The notes beneath the pieces are model-generated. The model was not told the origin of the DNA. It worked only from the letters and a program-made list of their open reading frames with translations, and did not search any database. Both the position numbers and the translations under genes were made by a program. Positions 49,279 to 58,137 of a stretch of DNA of 64,000 nucleotides are shown here, one piece after another. This DNA is from Malikia sp. GTDB lineage: Bacteria; Pseudomonadota; Gammaproteobacteria; Burkholderiales; Burkholderiaceae_C. Location of the stretch: NCBI RefSeq assembly GCF_028687635.1, contig NZ_JAQTZS010000010.1, positions 1 through 64,000 on the forward strand, given 5' to 3'. The number at the start of each line of letters is the position of its first letter. The stretch's first letter is position 1.

Positions 49279-50916
49279 ATGCACCTGCCGCCGCTTGCCC
49301 GCTTCCGCCCCCGACTGCTCGCTGACCTGCGCGGCTATGACCGCGCCCGACTGGCGCAAGACGCTGGCGCCGGCCTGACGGTCGCCATAGTCGCCTTGCC
49401 GCTGGCGATGGCGTTCGCGATTGCCTCCGGCCTCAAGCCCGAGGCCGGGCTCTGGACCGCGATCATCGGCGGCCTGCTGGTGTCGCTGCTGGGCGGCAGC
49501 TCGGTGCAGATCGGCGGCCCGGCCGGCGCCTTCATCGTCATCGTCTACGGCATCGTCGAGCGCCATGGCCTGGGCAGCCTGCTGATCTCCACCGCGGCCG
49601 CCGGAGTGCTGCTGTTCCTGATGGGCCTGCTCAAGCTGGGCAATCTGGTGCGCTATGTGCCGGTCAGCCTGGTGATCGGCTTCACCAACGGCATCGCGGT
49701 GCTGATCGCGCTGTCGCAGCTGCGCGACCTGCTCGGCCTCAAGATCGACAAGATGCCAGCCGACTTCTTCAGCCAGATCGGCACCCTCTGGCGCCATCTT
49801 GACAGCCTCAACCCCTATGCCTTGGGACTCGGGGTGCTCTGCGTGCTGGGACTGTTCGTCTGGCCACGGATCTGGGCCGGCGACTCGGCCTTTCGCCAGC
49901 AGCTTGACCGGCTGCAGGGCGCCAGCGCGCTGCGCGCGACCTCGCGCCTGCCGGCCCCGATCGTGGCGCTGGTCACGCTCACGCTGCTGGCCTGGCTGCT
50001 CAAGCTGCCGGTCGAGACCATAGGCTCGCGCTTCGGTGGCATCCCGCAGGGCCTGCCTGCGCTGGCCCTGCCCGACTTCAGCTGGACCAGCGTCAAGCAG
50101 CTGGTCACGCCAACGCTGACGATTGCCGCCCTGGGCGCGATCGAGTCGCTGCTGTGCGCGCGCGTCGCCGACCAGATGCGCCCGGGCGCCAAGCATGACC
50201 CGAACCAGGAGCTGATGGCGCAGGGCGTGGCCAACTTCGCGGTGCCCTTCTTCGGCGGCATGCCGGTGACCGGCACCATCGCGCGCACCGTCACCAACAT
50301 CCGCGCCGGCGCCGCCTCGCCGGTGGCCGGCATGGTGCATGCGCTCTCGCTGGCGCTGGTCGTGCTGCTGGCCGCGCCGCTGGCCAGCCATGTGCCGCTG
50401 GCGGTGCTGGCCGGCGTGCTGCTGTTCGTGGCCTGGAACATGGGCGAGTGGCGCGAGTTCGCGCGCCTCAGGCAGTTCAGCCGGCATTACCGGCTGCTGC
50501 TGGTCTCGACCTTCCTGGTCACCGTGGTGTTCGACCTCACGCTGGCGGTCGAGCTCGGCCTGGTGCTGGCCTGCCTGCTGTTCGTGCGGCGCCAGGGCAG
50601 CCTGTTCAGCGCCGAGCTGGTCTCGCGCACCGAGCGGCTGCTGAGCTACCAGCTCTACGGCTCGCTGTTCTTTGGCGCCGTGACCAAGATCGACCCGATC
50701 CTGGCCGCAGTCGAAGCGGGCCCGGACCAGCTTGATGTGAGCCTGGACGCCACAAGGCTGGTCGCGCTCGACACCACCGGCATCGACGCGCTGGAGCAGC
50801 TGGTCGAGGCGCTGGAGCGGCGCGGCGGCCGGCTCGACATCCGGCACCTCAACGAGCAGCCGCGCGATCTGCTGCTCAGATCCGGCCTGGCGGCCAGGCT
50901 GCGCACCTGCAGCTGA
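49279..50916 (+). CDS. SulP-family anion transporter with STAS domain
   Basis: ALPLAMAFAIASGLKPEAGLWTAIIGGLLVSLLGGSSVQIGGPAGAFIVIVYG; C-terminal STAS. Confidence 0.92.
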   Translation: MHLPPLARFRPRLLADLRGYDRARLAQDAGAGLTVAIVALPLAMAFAIASGLKPEAGLWTAIIGGLLVSLLGGSSVQIGGPAGAFIVIVYGIVERHGLGSLLISTAAAGVLLFLMGLLKLGNLVRYVPVSLVIGFTNGIAVLIALSQLRDLLGLKIDKMPADFFSQIGTLWRHLDSLNPYALGLGVLCVLGLFVWPRIWAGDSAFRQQLDRLQGASALRATSRLPAPIVALVTLTLLAWLLKLPVETIGSRFGGIPQGLPALALPDFSWTSVKQLVTPTLTIAALGAIESLLCARVADQMRPGAKHDPNQELMAQGVANFAVPFFGGMPVTGTIARTVTNIRAGAASPVAGMVHALSLALVVLLAAPLASHVPLAVLAGVLLFVAWNMGEWREFARLRQFSRHYRLLLVSTFLVTVVFDLTLAVELGLVLACLLFVRRQGSLFSAELVSRTERLLSYQLYGSLFFGAVTKIDPILAAVEAGPDQLDVSLDATRLVALDTTGIDALEQLVEALERRGGRLDIRHLNEQPRDLLLRSGLAARLRTCS

Positions 50917-50985
50917 AATACGGGCTGGCCTGTTGAGCGGGCTGCTGGGTAAAATCAGCAGCTTTAACCGTGGTGCCATACTGAC

Positions 50986-51198
50986 ATGAGCCTCTTCGCA
51001 CGCCCCCACTACACTTCCGACGCCACGCAGTTCATCGAATCGCTCAAGGCCAAGCGGCCCGAGCTCGACGCGCAACAGCGCGAAGGCCGCGCCCTGCTGT
51101 GGGAGCAGAGCGTGGACCGCGACTGGAACGCCGACGCCAACGAAGGCCGCGTCCAGCAGCAACCCTACGTCTACCAGACCGAACCCACGCTGCGCTGA
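50986..51198 (+). CDS. DUF3460-like small protein
   Basis: FARPHYTSDATQFIESLKAKRPELDAQQREGRALLW...VQQQPYVYQ. Confidence 0.75.
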   Translation: MSLFARPHYTSDATQFIESLKAKRPELDAQQREGRALLWEQSVDRDWNADANEGRVQQQPYVYQTEPTLR

Positions 51199-51216
51199 AC
51201 TCCGGCGCGGGCCTGA

Positions 51217-52065
51217 ATGAACCACACGCCCACCCTGGACGACGCACTGCCCGCTAGCCTGGCCGGCCTGCCCGAGCCAATCGACCCGGTGGCGTTCGCA
51301 CGCCTGTACGGCGAGCCGCTGTTCGCGCTGCCGACCGACCTCTACATCCCGCCCGATGCGCTCGAGGTCTTCCTGGACGCCTTCGAAGGCCCGCTCGATC
51401 TGCTGCTGTACCTGATCCGCAGGCAGAACTTCAACATCCTCGACATCCCGATGGCCGAGCTCACGCGCCAGTACCTCGGCTACGTCGAGCAGGTGCGCGC
51501 GCGCAACCTCGAGCTGGCCGGCGAGTACCTGCTGATGGCCGCCATGCTGATCGAGATCAAGTCGCGCATGCTGCTGCCCCAGCGCCAGGCGGCCGAGGGC
51601 GAGGAAGCCGGGGACCCGCGCGCCGAACTGGTGCGCCGCCTGCTCGAATACGAGCAGATCAAGCTGGCCTCGCGCCAGCTGGCCGAGGCACCACAACTCG
51701 GGCGCGACTTCCTGGCGGCCTGCGTCCACGTCGAGCAGGCGCTCGACCTCCAGCTGCCCGATGTGGATGGCGCCGAGCTGCAGCAGGCCTGGCGCGACAT
51801 CCTGCGCCGCGCCAAGCTGGTGCAGCACCACAAGATCAGCCGCGAGGCGCTTTCGGTGCGCGAGCACATGAGCCTGGTGCTGCGCCGACTGCAGGGCCGG
51901 CGCTTCGTCGAGTTCGCCGAGCTGTTCGAGCTGGCCAAGGGCGTGCCGGTGCTGGTCGTGACCTTCATCGCGATGCTCGAGCTGGCCAAGGAAACCCTGA
52001 TCGAGATCACCCAGGCCGAGGCCTTCGCTCCCATCTATGTCCGGCTGGCCTATACGCCAGCCTGA
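51217..52065 (+). CDS. scpA: Segregation and condensation protein A
   Basis: FEGPLDLLLYLIRRQNFNILDIPMAELTRQYLGYV...YLLMAAMLIEIKSRMLLP. Confidence 0.92.
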   Translation: MNHTPTLDDALPASLAGLPEPIDPVAFARLYGEPLFALPTDLYIPPDALEVFLDAFEGPLDLLLYLIRRQNFNILDIPMAELTRQYLGYVEQVRARNLELAGEYLLMAAMLIEIKSRMLLPQRQAAEGEEAGDPRAELVRRLLEYEQIKLASRQLAEAPQLGRDFLAACVHVEQALDLQLPDVDGAELQQAWRDILRRAKLVQHHKISREALSVREHMSLVLRRLQGRRFVEFAELFELAKGVPVLVVTFIAMLELAKETLIEITQAEAFAPIYVRLAYTPA

Positions 52066-52076
52066 AGCTTTGCACC

Positions 52077-53693
52077 ATGAACACCACCCAATCCCAGTCC
52101 TGCGCCACCACTCGCCGCTTCGACGTCGTCATCGTCGGCAGCGGCCTGGCCGGCCTGAGCACCGCGCTGCTGCTGCCCAGCCATCTGCAGGTGGCCATCC
52201 TGACCAAGCGCACCATCGCGGACGGCTCCAGCGGCTGGGCCCAGGGCGGCATCGCCGCCGTGCTGGCCGAGGACGACAGCTTCGAGGCCCATGTGCAGGA
52301 CACCTTCGTCGCTGGCGCCGGCCTGTGCGACGAGGCCGCGACCCGCTTCACGGTCGAACACGCGCCCGAGGCGATCGCCTGGCTGCGCGAGATGGGCACC
52401 CAGTTCACCCAGCATGACGGCGAACTGCACCTGACGCGCGAGGGCGGCCACAGCCACCGCCGCATCGTGCACGCGGCCGACGCCACCGGCGCCGCCGTCC
52501 AGCACACGCTGATCGACCGCGTGCGGCTGGCGCCCAATGTGCAGGTGTTCGAGAGCCATGTGCTGGCCGACCTGATCCTGAGCGACAAGCATGCCGAGGG
52601 CGGTACGGAGGACGAACGCCGCTGCCTGGGTGCCTACGCCTTCAACGAGGACACCGACGAGGTCGAGGCCTTCGTGGCGCCGCACACCGTGCTGTGCACC
52701 GGCGGCGCGGGCAAGGTCTACCTCTACACCTCCAACCCCGACACCGCGACCGGCGACGGCATCGCGGCGGCCTGGCGCGCTGGCTGCCGGGTCGGCAACA
52801 TGGAATTCATCCAGTTCCACCCGACCTGCCTGTATCACCCCGATGCCAAGAGCTTCCTGATCAGCGAGGCGGTACGCGGCGAGGGCGGCCTGCTCAAGCT
52901 GCCGGAATCGCTCGGGGGCACCCGCTTCATGCCGGCGCACGACGAACGCGCCGAGCTCGCGCCGCGCGACGTGGTGGCGCGCGCGATCGACTTCGAGATG
53001 AAGAAGCACGGCCTGGACTGCGTCTACCTCGACATCTCGCACCAGAGCCCGGAATTCCTGCGCGAGCATTTCCCCAACATCCTGGCGCGCTGCGCCGAGC
53101 TCGGCATCGACATCACGAAGGAGCCGATTCCGGTCGTGCCGGCCGCGCACTACACCTGCGGCGGCGTGATCACCGACCTGAAGGCACGCACCGACCTGGC
53201 CGGCCTGTACGTGGTGGGCGAGGCCAGCTGCACCGGCCTGCACGGCGCCAACCGGCTGGCCAGCAACTCGCTGCTCGAGTGCATGGTGTTCGCGCGCGCG
53301 GCGGTGGCCGACATGGCGGCGCAGGCCGTGGCCGACATCCCGGCCATCAAGCCCTGGGACGACAGCCGCGTGATCGACGCCGACGAGCAGGTCGTGCTGT
53401 CGCACAACTGGGACGAGCTGCGCCGCTTCATGTGGGACTATGTCGGCATCGTGCGCACCGACAAACGGCTGGAGCGCGCGGCGCACCGGATCGCGCTGCT
53501 GCAATCCGAGATCCGCGAGTTCTACACCCACTACCATGTCACGCGCGACCTGTTGGAGCTGCGCAACCTGCTGCAGGTGGCCGACCTGATTGTGCGCTCG
53601 GCGCAGGGCCGCAAGGAAAGCCGCGGCCTGCACTTCAGCCGCGACTACCCCGGGCTGCTGGCCGAGGCGGGGCCGACGGTGCTGGTGCCCTGA
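52077..53693 (+). CDS. nadB: L-aspartate oxidase
   Basis: FDVVIVGSGLAGLSTALLL; SSGWAQGGIAAVL; EGGHSHRRIVHAADATG; YTCGGVITDLKARTDLAGLYVVGEASCTGLHGANRLASNSLLE. Confidence 0.96.
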   Translation: MNTTQSQSCATTRRFDVVIVGSGLAGLSTALLLPSHLQVAILTKRTIADGSSGWAQGGIAAVLAEDDSFEAHVQDTFVAGAGLCDEAATRFTVEHAPEAIAWLREMGTQFTQHDGELHLTREGGHSHRRIVHAADATGAAVQHTLIDRVRLAPNVQVFESHVLADLILSDKHAEGGTEDERRCLGAYAFNEDTDEVEAFVAPHTVLCTGGAGKVYLYTSNPDTATGDGIAAAWRAGCRVGNMEFIQFHPTCLYHPDAKSFLISEAVRGEGGLLKLPESLGGTRFMPAHDERAELAPRDVVARAIDFEMKKHGLDCVYLDISHQSPEFLREHFPNILARCAELGIDITKEPIPVVPAAHYTCGGVITDLKARTDLAGLYVVGEASCTGLHGANRLASNSLLECMVFARAAVADMAAQAVADIPAIKPWDDSRVIDADEQVVLSHNWDELRRFMWDYVGIVRTDKRLERAAHRIALLQSEIREFYTHYHVTRDLLELRNLLQVADLIVRSAQGRKESRGLHFSRDYPGLLAEAGPTVLVP

Positions 53694-53713
53694 GCGGGCA
53701 ACCAAGGCGCCGA

Positions 53714-54031
53714 ATGAGGGATCTGGCCGCGAGCACCGGCTTGCCGGCAGATGCCGTGCAGGCGATACAGCAGGTGCTGGCCGCCTGCCCGGCGATCGGG
53801 CAGGCGGTGCTGTACGGCTCGCGCGCCAGGGGCAACTACAAACGGGGCTCCGACATCGACCTGACCCTCAAGGGCGATGCGCTGACCTATCGGGACCTGC
53901 TGCGGCTGATGGACGAACTCGACGACCTGCTGCTGCCCTACATGATCGACTTGTCGCTCTACGCCCAGATCGACAATCACGCATTGCGCGAGCACATCGA
54001 TCGGGTCGAGGTGGTGTTCTACGCGCGCTGA
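53714..54031 (+). CDS. MNT-type minimal nucleotidyltransferase
   Basis: VLYGSRARGNYKRGSDIDLTLKG (GSxxRG...DxD). Confidence 0.85.
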   Translation: MRDLAASTGLPADAVQAIQQVLAACPAIGQAVLYGSRARGNYKRGSDIDLTLKGDALTYRDLLRLMDELDDLLLPYMIDLSLYAQIDNHALREHIDRVEVVFYAR

Positions 54032-54033
54032 AG

Positions 54034-54080
54034 ATCTCCCACGATAAAATTTTATTTCGGAGATAATTTTAATAATCTCC
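54034..54080 (+). terminator. Two overlapping hairpins downstream of MNT gene
   Basis: ATCTCC (54034) / GGAGAT (54059) / ATCTCC (54075) can pair in two exclusive ways; perfect palindrome ATAAAATTTTAT inside. Confidence 0.5.
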
Positions 54081-54222
54081 ACGAGCCAGCTGGAACGCCT
54101 CTACCGGATCGTTAGCTCGACACAAAGCCGCTGGGAAATTGTTTGGCGACATCACCATCAAAGCCCGAGCCTGACCCCATCATCGGCGTGGTGAGCTACG
54201 GCTGGGTGCCGGTCCGATGAAA

Positions 54223-54257
54223 TGGCGGCTGGTGACACGACTGCTTGCGCTACCCCA
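54223..54257 (+). repeat. 35-bp direct repeat, copy 1
   Basis: TGGCGGCTGGTGACACGACTGCTTGCGCTACCCCA. Confidence 0.9.
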
Positions 54258-54466
54258 GGTGAAAGTTCATAACACGCTCTAGCTGACAGGGCACATTCAA
54301 CGTTTGAATTCAGCAGCCGCGAGAAGCGGCTCGCTGAAATCATCGCCTTATACACATCTCCGTAACATGTTGATTTTTATGATAACGCAGAAAATCCACA
54401 CATCAATAAAATCAATGACTTACAGAGTTGCGTATAACGAAATGCGCTGAAATGTGATGCTAGAGT

Positions 54467-54742
54467 TTAGCGCGACCATTTCTGGCATGTACTTTGCTGC
54501 CCAAACATGTCAGGGCTTTTGCTATCGCTCCCTTTGAAACCAAGACCTTCACACACTACTTTTATTCTTTGCCCTAAAGATGAGTGAAGTTGAAGAAACG
54601 GAGTTTCAGTATTTTTTGCGGCCAAGGCATCAACATACCGGCGTTGATTCCGATGAGCCAGTTCTCTAATCACCAAGTGGGAATCAAATGGCTGACTCAG
54701 CGAGTTCACTACTTCCGTTATCGCGGCATCCCAATTTTTCAT
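54467..54742 (-). CDS. Small hypothetical protein, 91 aa
   Basis: MKNWDAAITEVVNSLSQPFDSHLVIRELAHRNQRRYVDALAAK...; AAGG SD-like sequence upstream; protein-like composition in an AT-richer region. Confidence 0.6.
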   Translation of the reverse strand: MKNWDAAITEVVNSLSQPFDSHLVIRELAHRNQRRYVDALAAKNTETPFLQLHSSLGQRIKVVCEGLGFKGSDSKSPDMFGQQSTCQKWSR

Positions 54743-54927
54743 TTGCTATTTACCTTGTTGGAAAAGTCTAACTTTGTTTTAGGGCGACTGCCCCTAGCCG
54801 AAACCTGCCTTACTGACAGCAGTCTATCCCTCACCCTAAGCATCTCGGCAGTGCGCACGCACGTCAAACCGTGTCGGATTGCCTCGATAGACGGAAATCC
54901 AGCACTGGACGTTTTCCGACAGCAAAG

Positions 54928-54962
54928 TGGCGGCTGGTGACACGACTGCTTGCGCTACCCCA
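54928..54962 (+). repeat. 35-bp direct repeat, copy 2
   Basis: Identical to 54223-54257. Confidence 0.9.
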
Positions 54963-55016
54963 AGTTCAACGAACGGACCGACCTCCCCCAAAACCAGGAC
55001 GGTTCAAGAGGGCAAC

Positions 55017-55403
55017 TCAAGCGGCCGATGGATCGATGGGCTCGAAACGCGCCACACGCTTGAAAACCGAGCCTTTGACGGTCTGTTTTCTTTCCGAGGG
55101 CTTGTAGCCGTGATACCTGGCGAAGGCAGCCACTTGAGCCCCGGTGCGGCGCAGAAAAGGGTCAGACTCCTTCTTCGTCGCCGGACACAGCGCGCGGAGC
55201 TTGTCGGTCGGCAGGGTGGCTGCCGCGCCTTGGCCTGCTCGGATACTGACCAGCAACTCGTCTTCGTACTCCCCTATCAGCTCCCAGACGGCCTGGGACT
55301 GCGGAGTATTCGGATAACGCGAATTCTGGAACGGAAAAGGAGATTTCTTCATGATTGACAAGGTTATTTCTTTCGACTGGTATGAGCGCATGAGGGACTG
55401 CAC
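55017..55403 (-). CDS. Hypothetical protein (128 aa; could start at internal Met near 55352)
   Basis: ORF KKSPFPFQNSRYPNTPQSQAVWELIGEYEDELLVSIRAGQ...LRRTGAQVAAFARYHGYKPSERKQTVKGSVFKRVARFEP. Confidence 0.45.
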   Translation of the reverse strand: MQSLMRSYQSKEITLSIMKKSPFPFQNSRYPNTPQSQAVWELIGEYEDELLVSIRAGQGAAATLPTDKLRALCPATKKESDPFLRRTGAQVAAFARYHGYKPSERKQTVKGSVFKRVARFEPIDPSAA

Positions 55404-55521
55404 GGACTATCTGGACATCCGGAGGAAGCAGGCGGGCATGTCTCGTCTGCAAGAGCGCCGGAAGCGAGGCACCGACAGCGCCGGGCCGAACTTGCCGGTT
55501 CACGCCTTCCTCAGGAAATAA
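55351..55521 (+). CDS. Small ORF, 56 aa, with strong Shine-Dalgarno
   Basis: AAAAGGAGATTTCTTC-ATG; MIDKVISFDWYERMRDCTDYLDIRRKQAGMSRLQERRKRGTDSAGPNLPVHAFLRK; below the ORF-track length cut-off. Confidence 0.4.
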   Translation: MIDKVISFDWYERMRDCTDYLDIRRKQAGMSRLQERRKRGTDSAGPNLPVHAFLRK

Positions 55522-56590
55522 GGTGGGTCGATACGTTGCTCATGCCTCGCTAGCGGACGGGGTTTCGGGCTTGCGTTGGTAGCCCTTCTGGTCTTGTTCG
55601 TAGCGAGCGGCGAGTGCCTGCAGATCTTTCGGCACCTGCTGGTAACTGACCAGGTACACATCCAGCGCCTGGCCTCGTACCAGGTCGAGCGCCCGCTGCA
55701 TCGCGTCCATAATCCATTCGTACTCGTTGCCAAAGGCGCCGCCGCCCAGCCGCGTCAGGTAGACGCTGCGGTTGCCGCCCGGTCTGGCTGCATTAATCAC
55801 CCCGGCTAGCAGCGTGGCTTCATAAGCAGCTTCGAGCACCAGGCGCGCGAAGGGCTCCCACAACCAGGGCTTGCTGTCGCGGTTGTAGCTGATCGGCAAT
55901 GCCGAGCAGTAGGCCTGGCTCACCGTCTGGTCCTTCGGCGTGCCCCTCGCCGTCACTTCCACATCCCAATGAAGGCCGATGCGCAGACGCGCGCGCAACG
56001 CGTCAAGTTCAGCGGGGCTGGCGGCCCTGAGTGCTGTCTTGATGGTTTGCAGCGTGGCGGTGTCGGCCAAGGCGTAGCCGTTGCGCATCTTGATGCGGTC
56101 GCCACCCTTCAGGGTTGATCGCAGGTCGGCCAGGGTGTCGATCTGCCGCTCGCTGGTCTGGCCCAGCTGATTGCCGACCGGCGCGAAGTAGTTGCGGTAG
56201 ATGGTCCCGGCCCCCGCAGCGCGCGCACAGGCCGGCCCCTGGGTCGGGTCGTATTCGTAATCGGTCACGCCGTCTTCGGGTGTGAACTCGAAGTGCGTCA
56301 TCTCCAGCAGATTGAATTGCGAGGCGACCTGTACCAGCGCACCCGCCAGTTCGGGCCTGGTATGCAGCTGGTGGGCGTCGGCCGCGAGGTTGTGCACCCG
56401 CAGCCGGCCACGCGAGGTGGCCAGCACCGGGGCGGCGCGCTCGCGCAGTTCGGCTAGGCTGGGCGTCTCCAGCTGGCCGATCCGCCAGCTGCGGCCGTTG
56501 GCCAGCGAGCGCAGGCGATCGTCCTCGACGCAGAGCTGGGCACGGGTGGATTTGTAGTCGGTTTCTGCAAAGCCGGTCAGGTCTTTAAAC

Positions 56591-58023
56591 CCATCCCTTT
56601 CAAGGTGTTGCCGATTCTCCTGTAGCCTTGTGGGGTAGAAGGGAGAACGAGGATGTGTGCAGAGGTACTGGAGCGGTTTGAGCAGCATGCGCCGGTGGGC
56701 GTGATGGCACGCGTGGCGCTGGAGCAGGCGTTGCCGGCGGGCTGGATCGACGAGGTGTTCGAGGCCAACCGCCAGAGGCAATACCCGCGCGAGCTGATGA
56801 TGTCGACCGTGGTGGAGCTGATGATGCTGGTCTCGCTGGGGCTGCGCCCGTCGCTGCATGCGGCCGCGCGCAAGATGGAGCGGCTGCCCGTGTCGTTGGC
56901 GGCGCTCTACGACAAGGTCAATCGCACGGAGCCGGCGGTGCTGCGCGCGCTGGTGCAGGGCAGCGCCGCCCGTCTGGCGCCGGTGATGGCGCAACTCGAC
57001 GGCGAGGCAAGCCTGGCGGGATGGCGCTTGCGCATCCTCGACGGCAATCACCTGCCGGCGAGCCAGAAGCGGCTGTCACCGCTGCGCGATCAGCGTGGCG
57101 CGGCCCTGCCGGGGCACACCCTGGTGGTCTACGATCCCGACCAAGCCCTGGTCACGGACATCGTGGCGTGCGAGGATGCGCACGAGAGCGAGCGTACCGT
57201 GGCGCGGACCCTGGTGGCCTCGGCACGGGCGGGCGAGCTGTGGCTGGCTGACAGCCATTTCTGCACCCGCACCCTGTTGCAGGGCTGGCAACAGACGGGA
57301 GCCGCCTTCATTGTGCGCGAGCATGGTCGCCATCCGAGTCTGGTGCAGCAAGGCAGCTGGCACGAAGCGGGCCGCTGCGAAACGGGCGTGCTGGCGGAGC
57401 AGTCCATCGGTATCGAGGGTGACGGCGTGCCGTGGCGTCGTATCCAGTTGGTGCTCGATGAGCCCACTCGGGACGGCCTGACCCAGCTGAACTTGTGGAG
57501 CAACCTGCCGCACGAGGTCACGGCTCAACAGATTGCCAACCTGTACCGCCGCCGCTGGCGCATCGAAGGGCTGTTCGGACGACTCGAATCGGTTCTCAAC
57601 AGCGAAATCCGCACGCTGGGCCACCCGCGTGCCGCGCTGCTGGGCTTTGCCACGGCGGTGCTGGCGTACAACGTGCTGTCCCTGCTCAAGCGCTGCATCG
57701 AACAGGCTCACCGCGAGCAGGCTCCCGAGCTGGAGGTCTCGACCTATCACCTGGCAGTCGATGTCGTGAGCGACTACAAAGGCATGCTCATTGCGCTACC
57801 GCCTTCGGCGTGGTCTTCGTGGTCCGAAGCCAGCCCGGAGCACATGGCTGATTATTTGCTGCATCTGGCCCGGTTCGTCTCGCCGCGCAGCGTCGCCACC
57901 TCCAAGCGAGGCCCCAAGAAACCCAAGCCCAAGGGATATGTCGAGGCCGCCGCTGTTCGCAAGCACGTCTCGACCGCCCGCGTCCTGCGCAGCGCCAAGG
58001 GTGCAACACCTTGAAAGGGATGG
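56591..58023 (+). mobile_element. IS4-family-like insertion sequence, 1433 bp
   Basis: 21-bp perfect terminal inverted repeats CCATCCCTTTCAAGGTGTTGC; 9-bp target duplication TCTTTAAAC at 56582-56590 and 58024-58032. Confidence 0.92.
56653..58014 (+). CDS. IS4-family-like DDE transposase (453 aa)
   Basis: RILDGNHLPASQKR, ELWLADSHFC, NLYRRRWRIEGLFGRLESVLNSE (Y-R-E region). Confidence 0.9.
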   Translation: MCAEVLERFEQHAPVGVMARVALEQALPAGWIDEVFEANRQRQYPRELMMSTVVELMMLVSLGLRPSLHAAARKMERLPVSLAALYDKVNRTEPAVLRALVQGSAARLAPVMAQLDGEASLAGWRLRILDGNHLPASQKRLSPLRDQRGAALPGHTLVVYDPDQALVTDIVACEDAHESERTVARTLVASARAGELWLADSHFCTRTLLQGWQQTGAAFIVREHGRHPSLVQQGSWHEAGRCETGVLAEQSIGIEGDGVPWRRIQLVLDEPTRDGLTQLNLWSNLPHEVTAQQIANLYRRRWRIEGLFGRLESVLNSEIRTLGHPRAALLGFATAVLAYNVLSLLKRCIEQAHREQAPELEVSTYHLAVDVVSDYKGMLIALPPSAWSSWSEASPEHMADYLLHLARFVSPRSVATSKRGPKKPKPKGYVEAAAVRKHVSTARVLRSAKGATP

Positions 58024-58137
58024 TCTTTAAACCATGTCATTGGGTCTCCATCGGGTCAAACAGGTGCTGGGGTCTTAGGCGCAGTGGAACACTGAACCAC
58101 GCATGACGGAAATTTCGGCGGTTCCGACTTAGAACCC

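Larger units (their letters stand above)
55540..58040 (-). pseudogene. Uncharacterised conserved-looking protein gene, interrupted after codon 6 by the IS4-type element (segments 58040-58024 and 56590-55540)
   Basis: Removing the IS and one TSD gives MTWFKDLTGFAETDYKSTRAQLCVEDDRLRSLANGRSWRIGQLETPSLAELRERAAPVL... in one frame. Confidence 0.8.

Noticed and set aside
50941-50963. GCTGCTG...CAGCAGC hairpin after the SulP gene as a terminator
   Set aside because: Short stem and only a TTTAA run; could equally be chance in GC-rich sequence, so not listed as a feature.
55540-57051. 503-aa minus ORF as a genuine long protein
   Set aside because: Its first ~150 residues are antisense IS sequence; true gene start is at 58040, beyond the IS.
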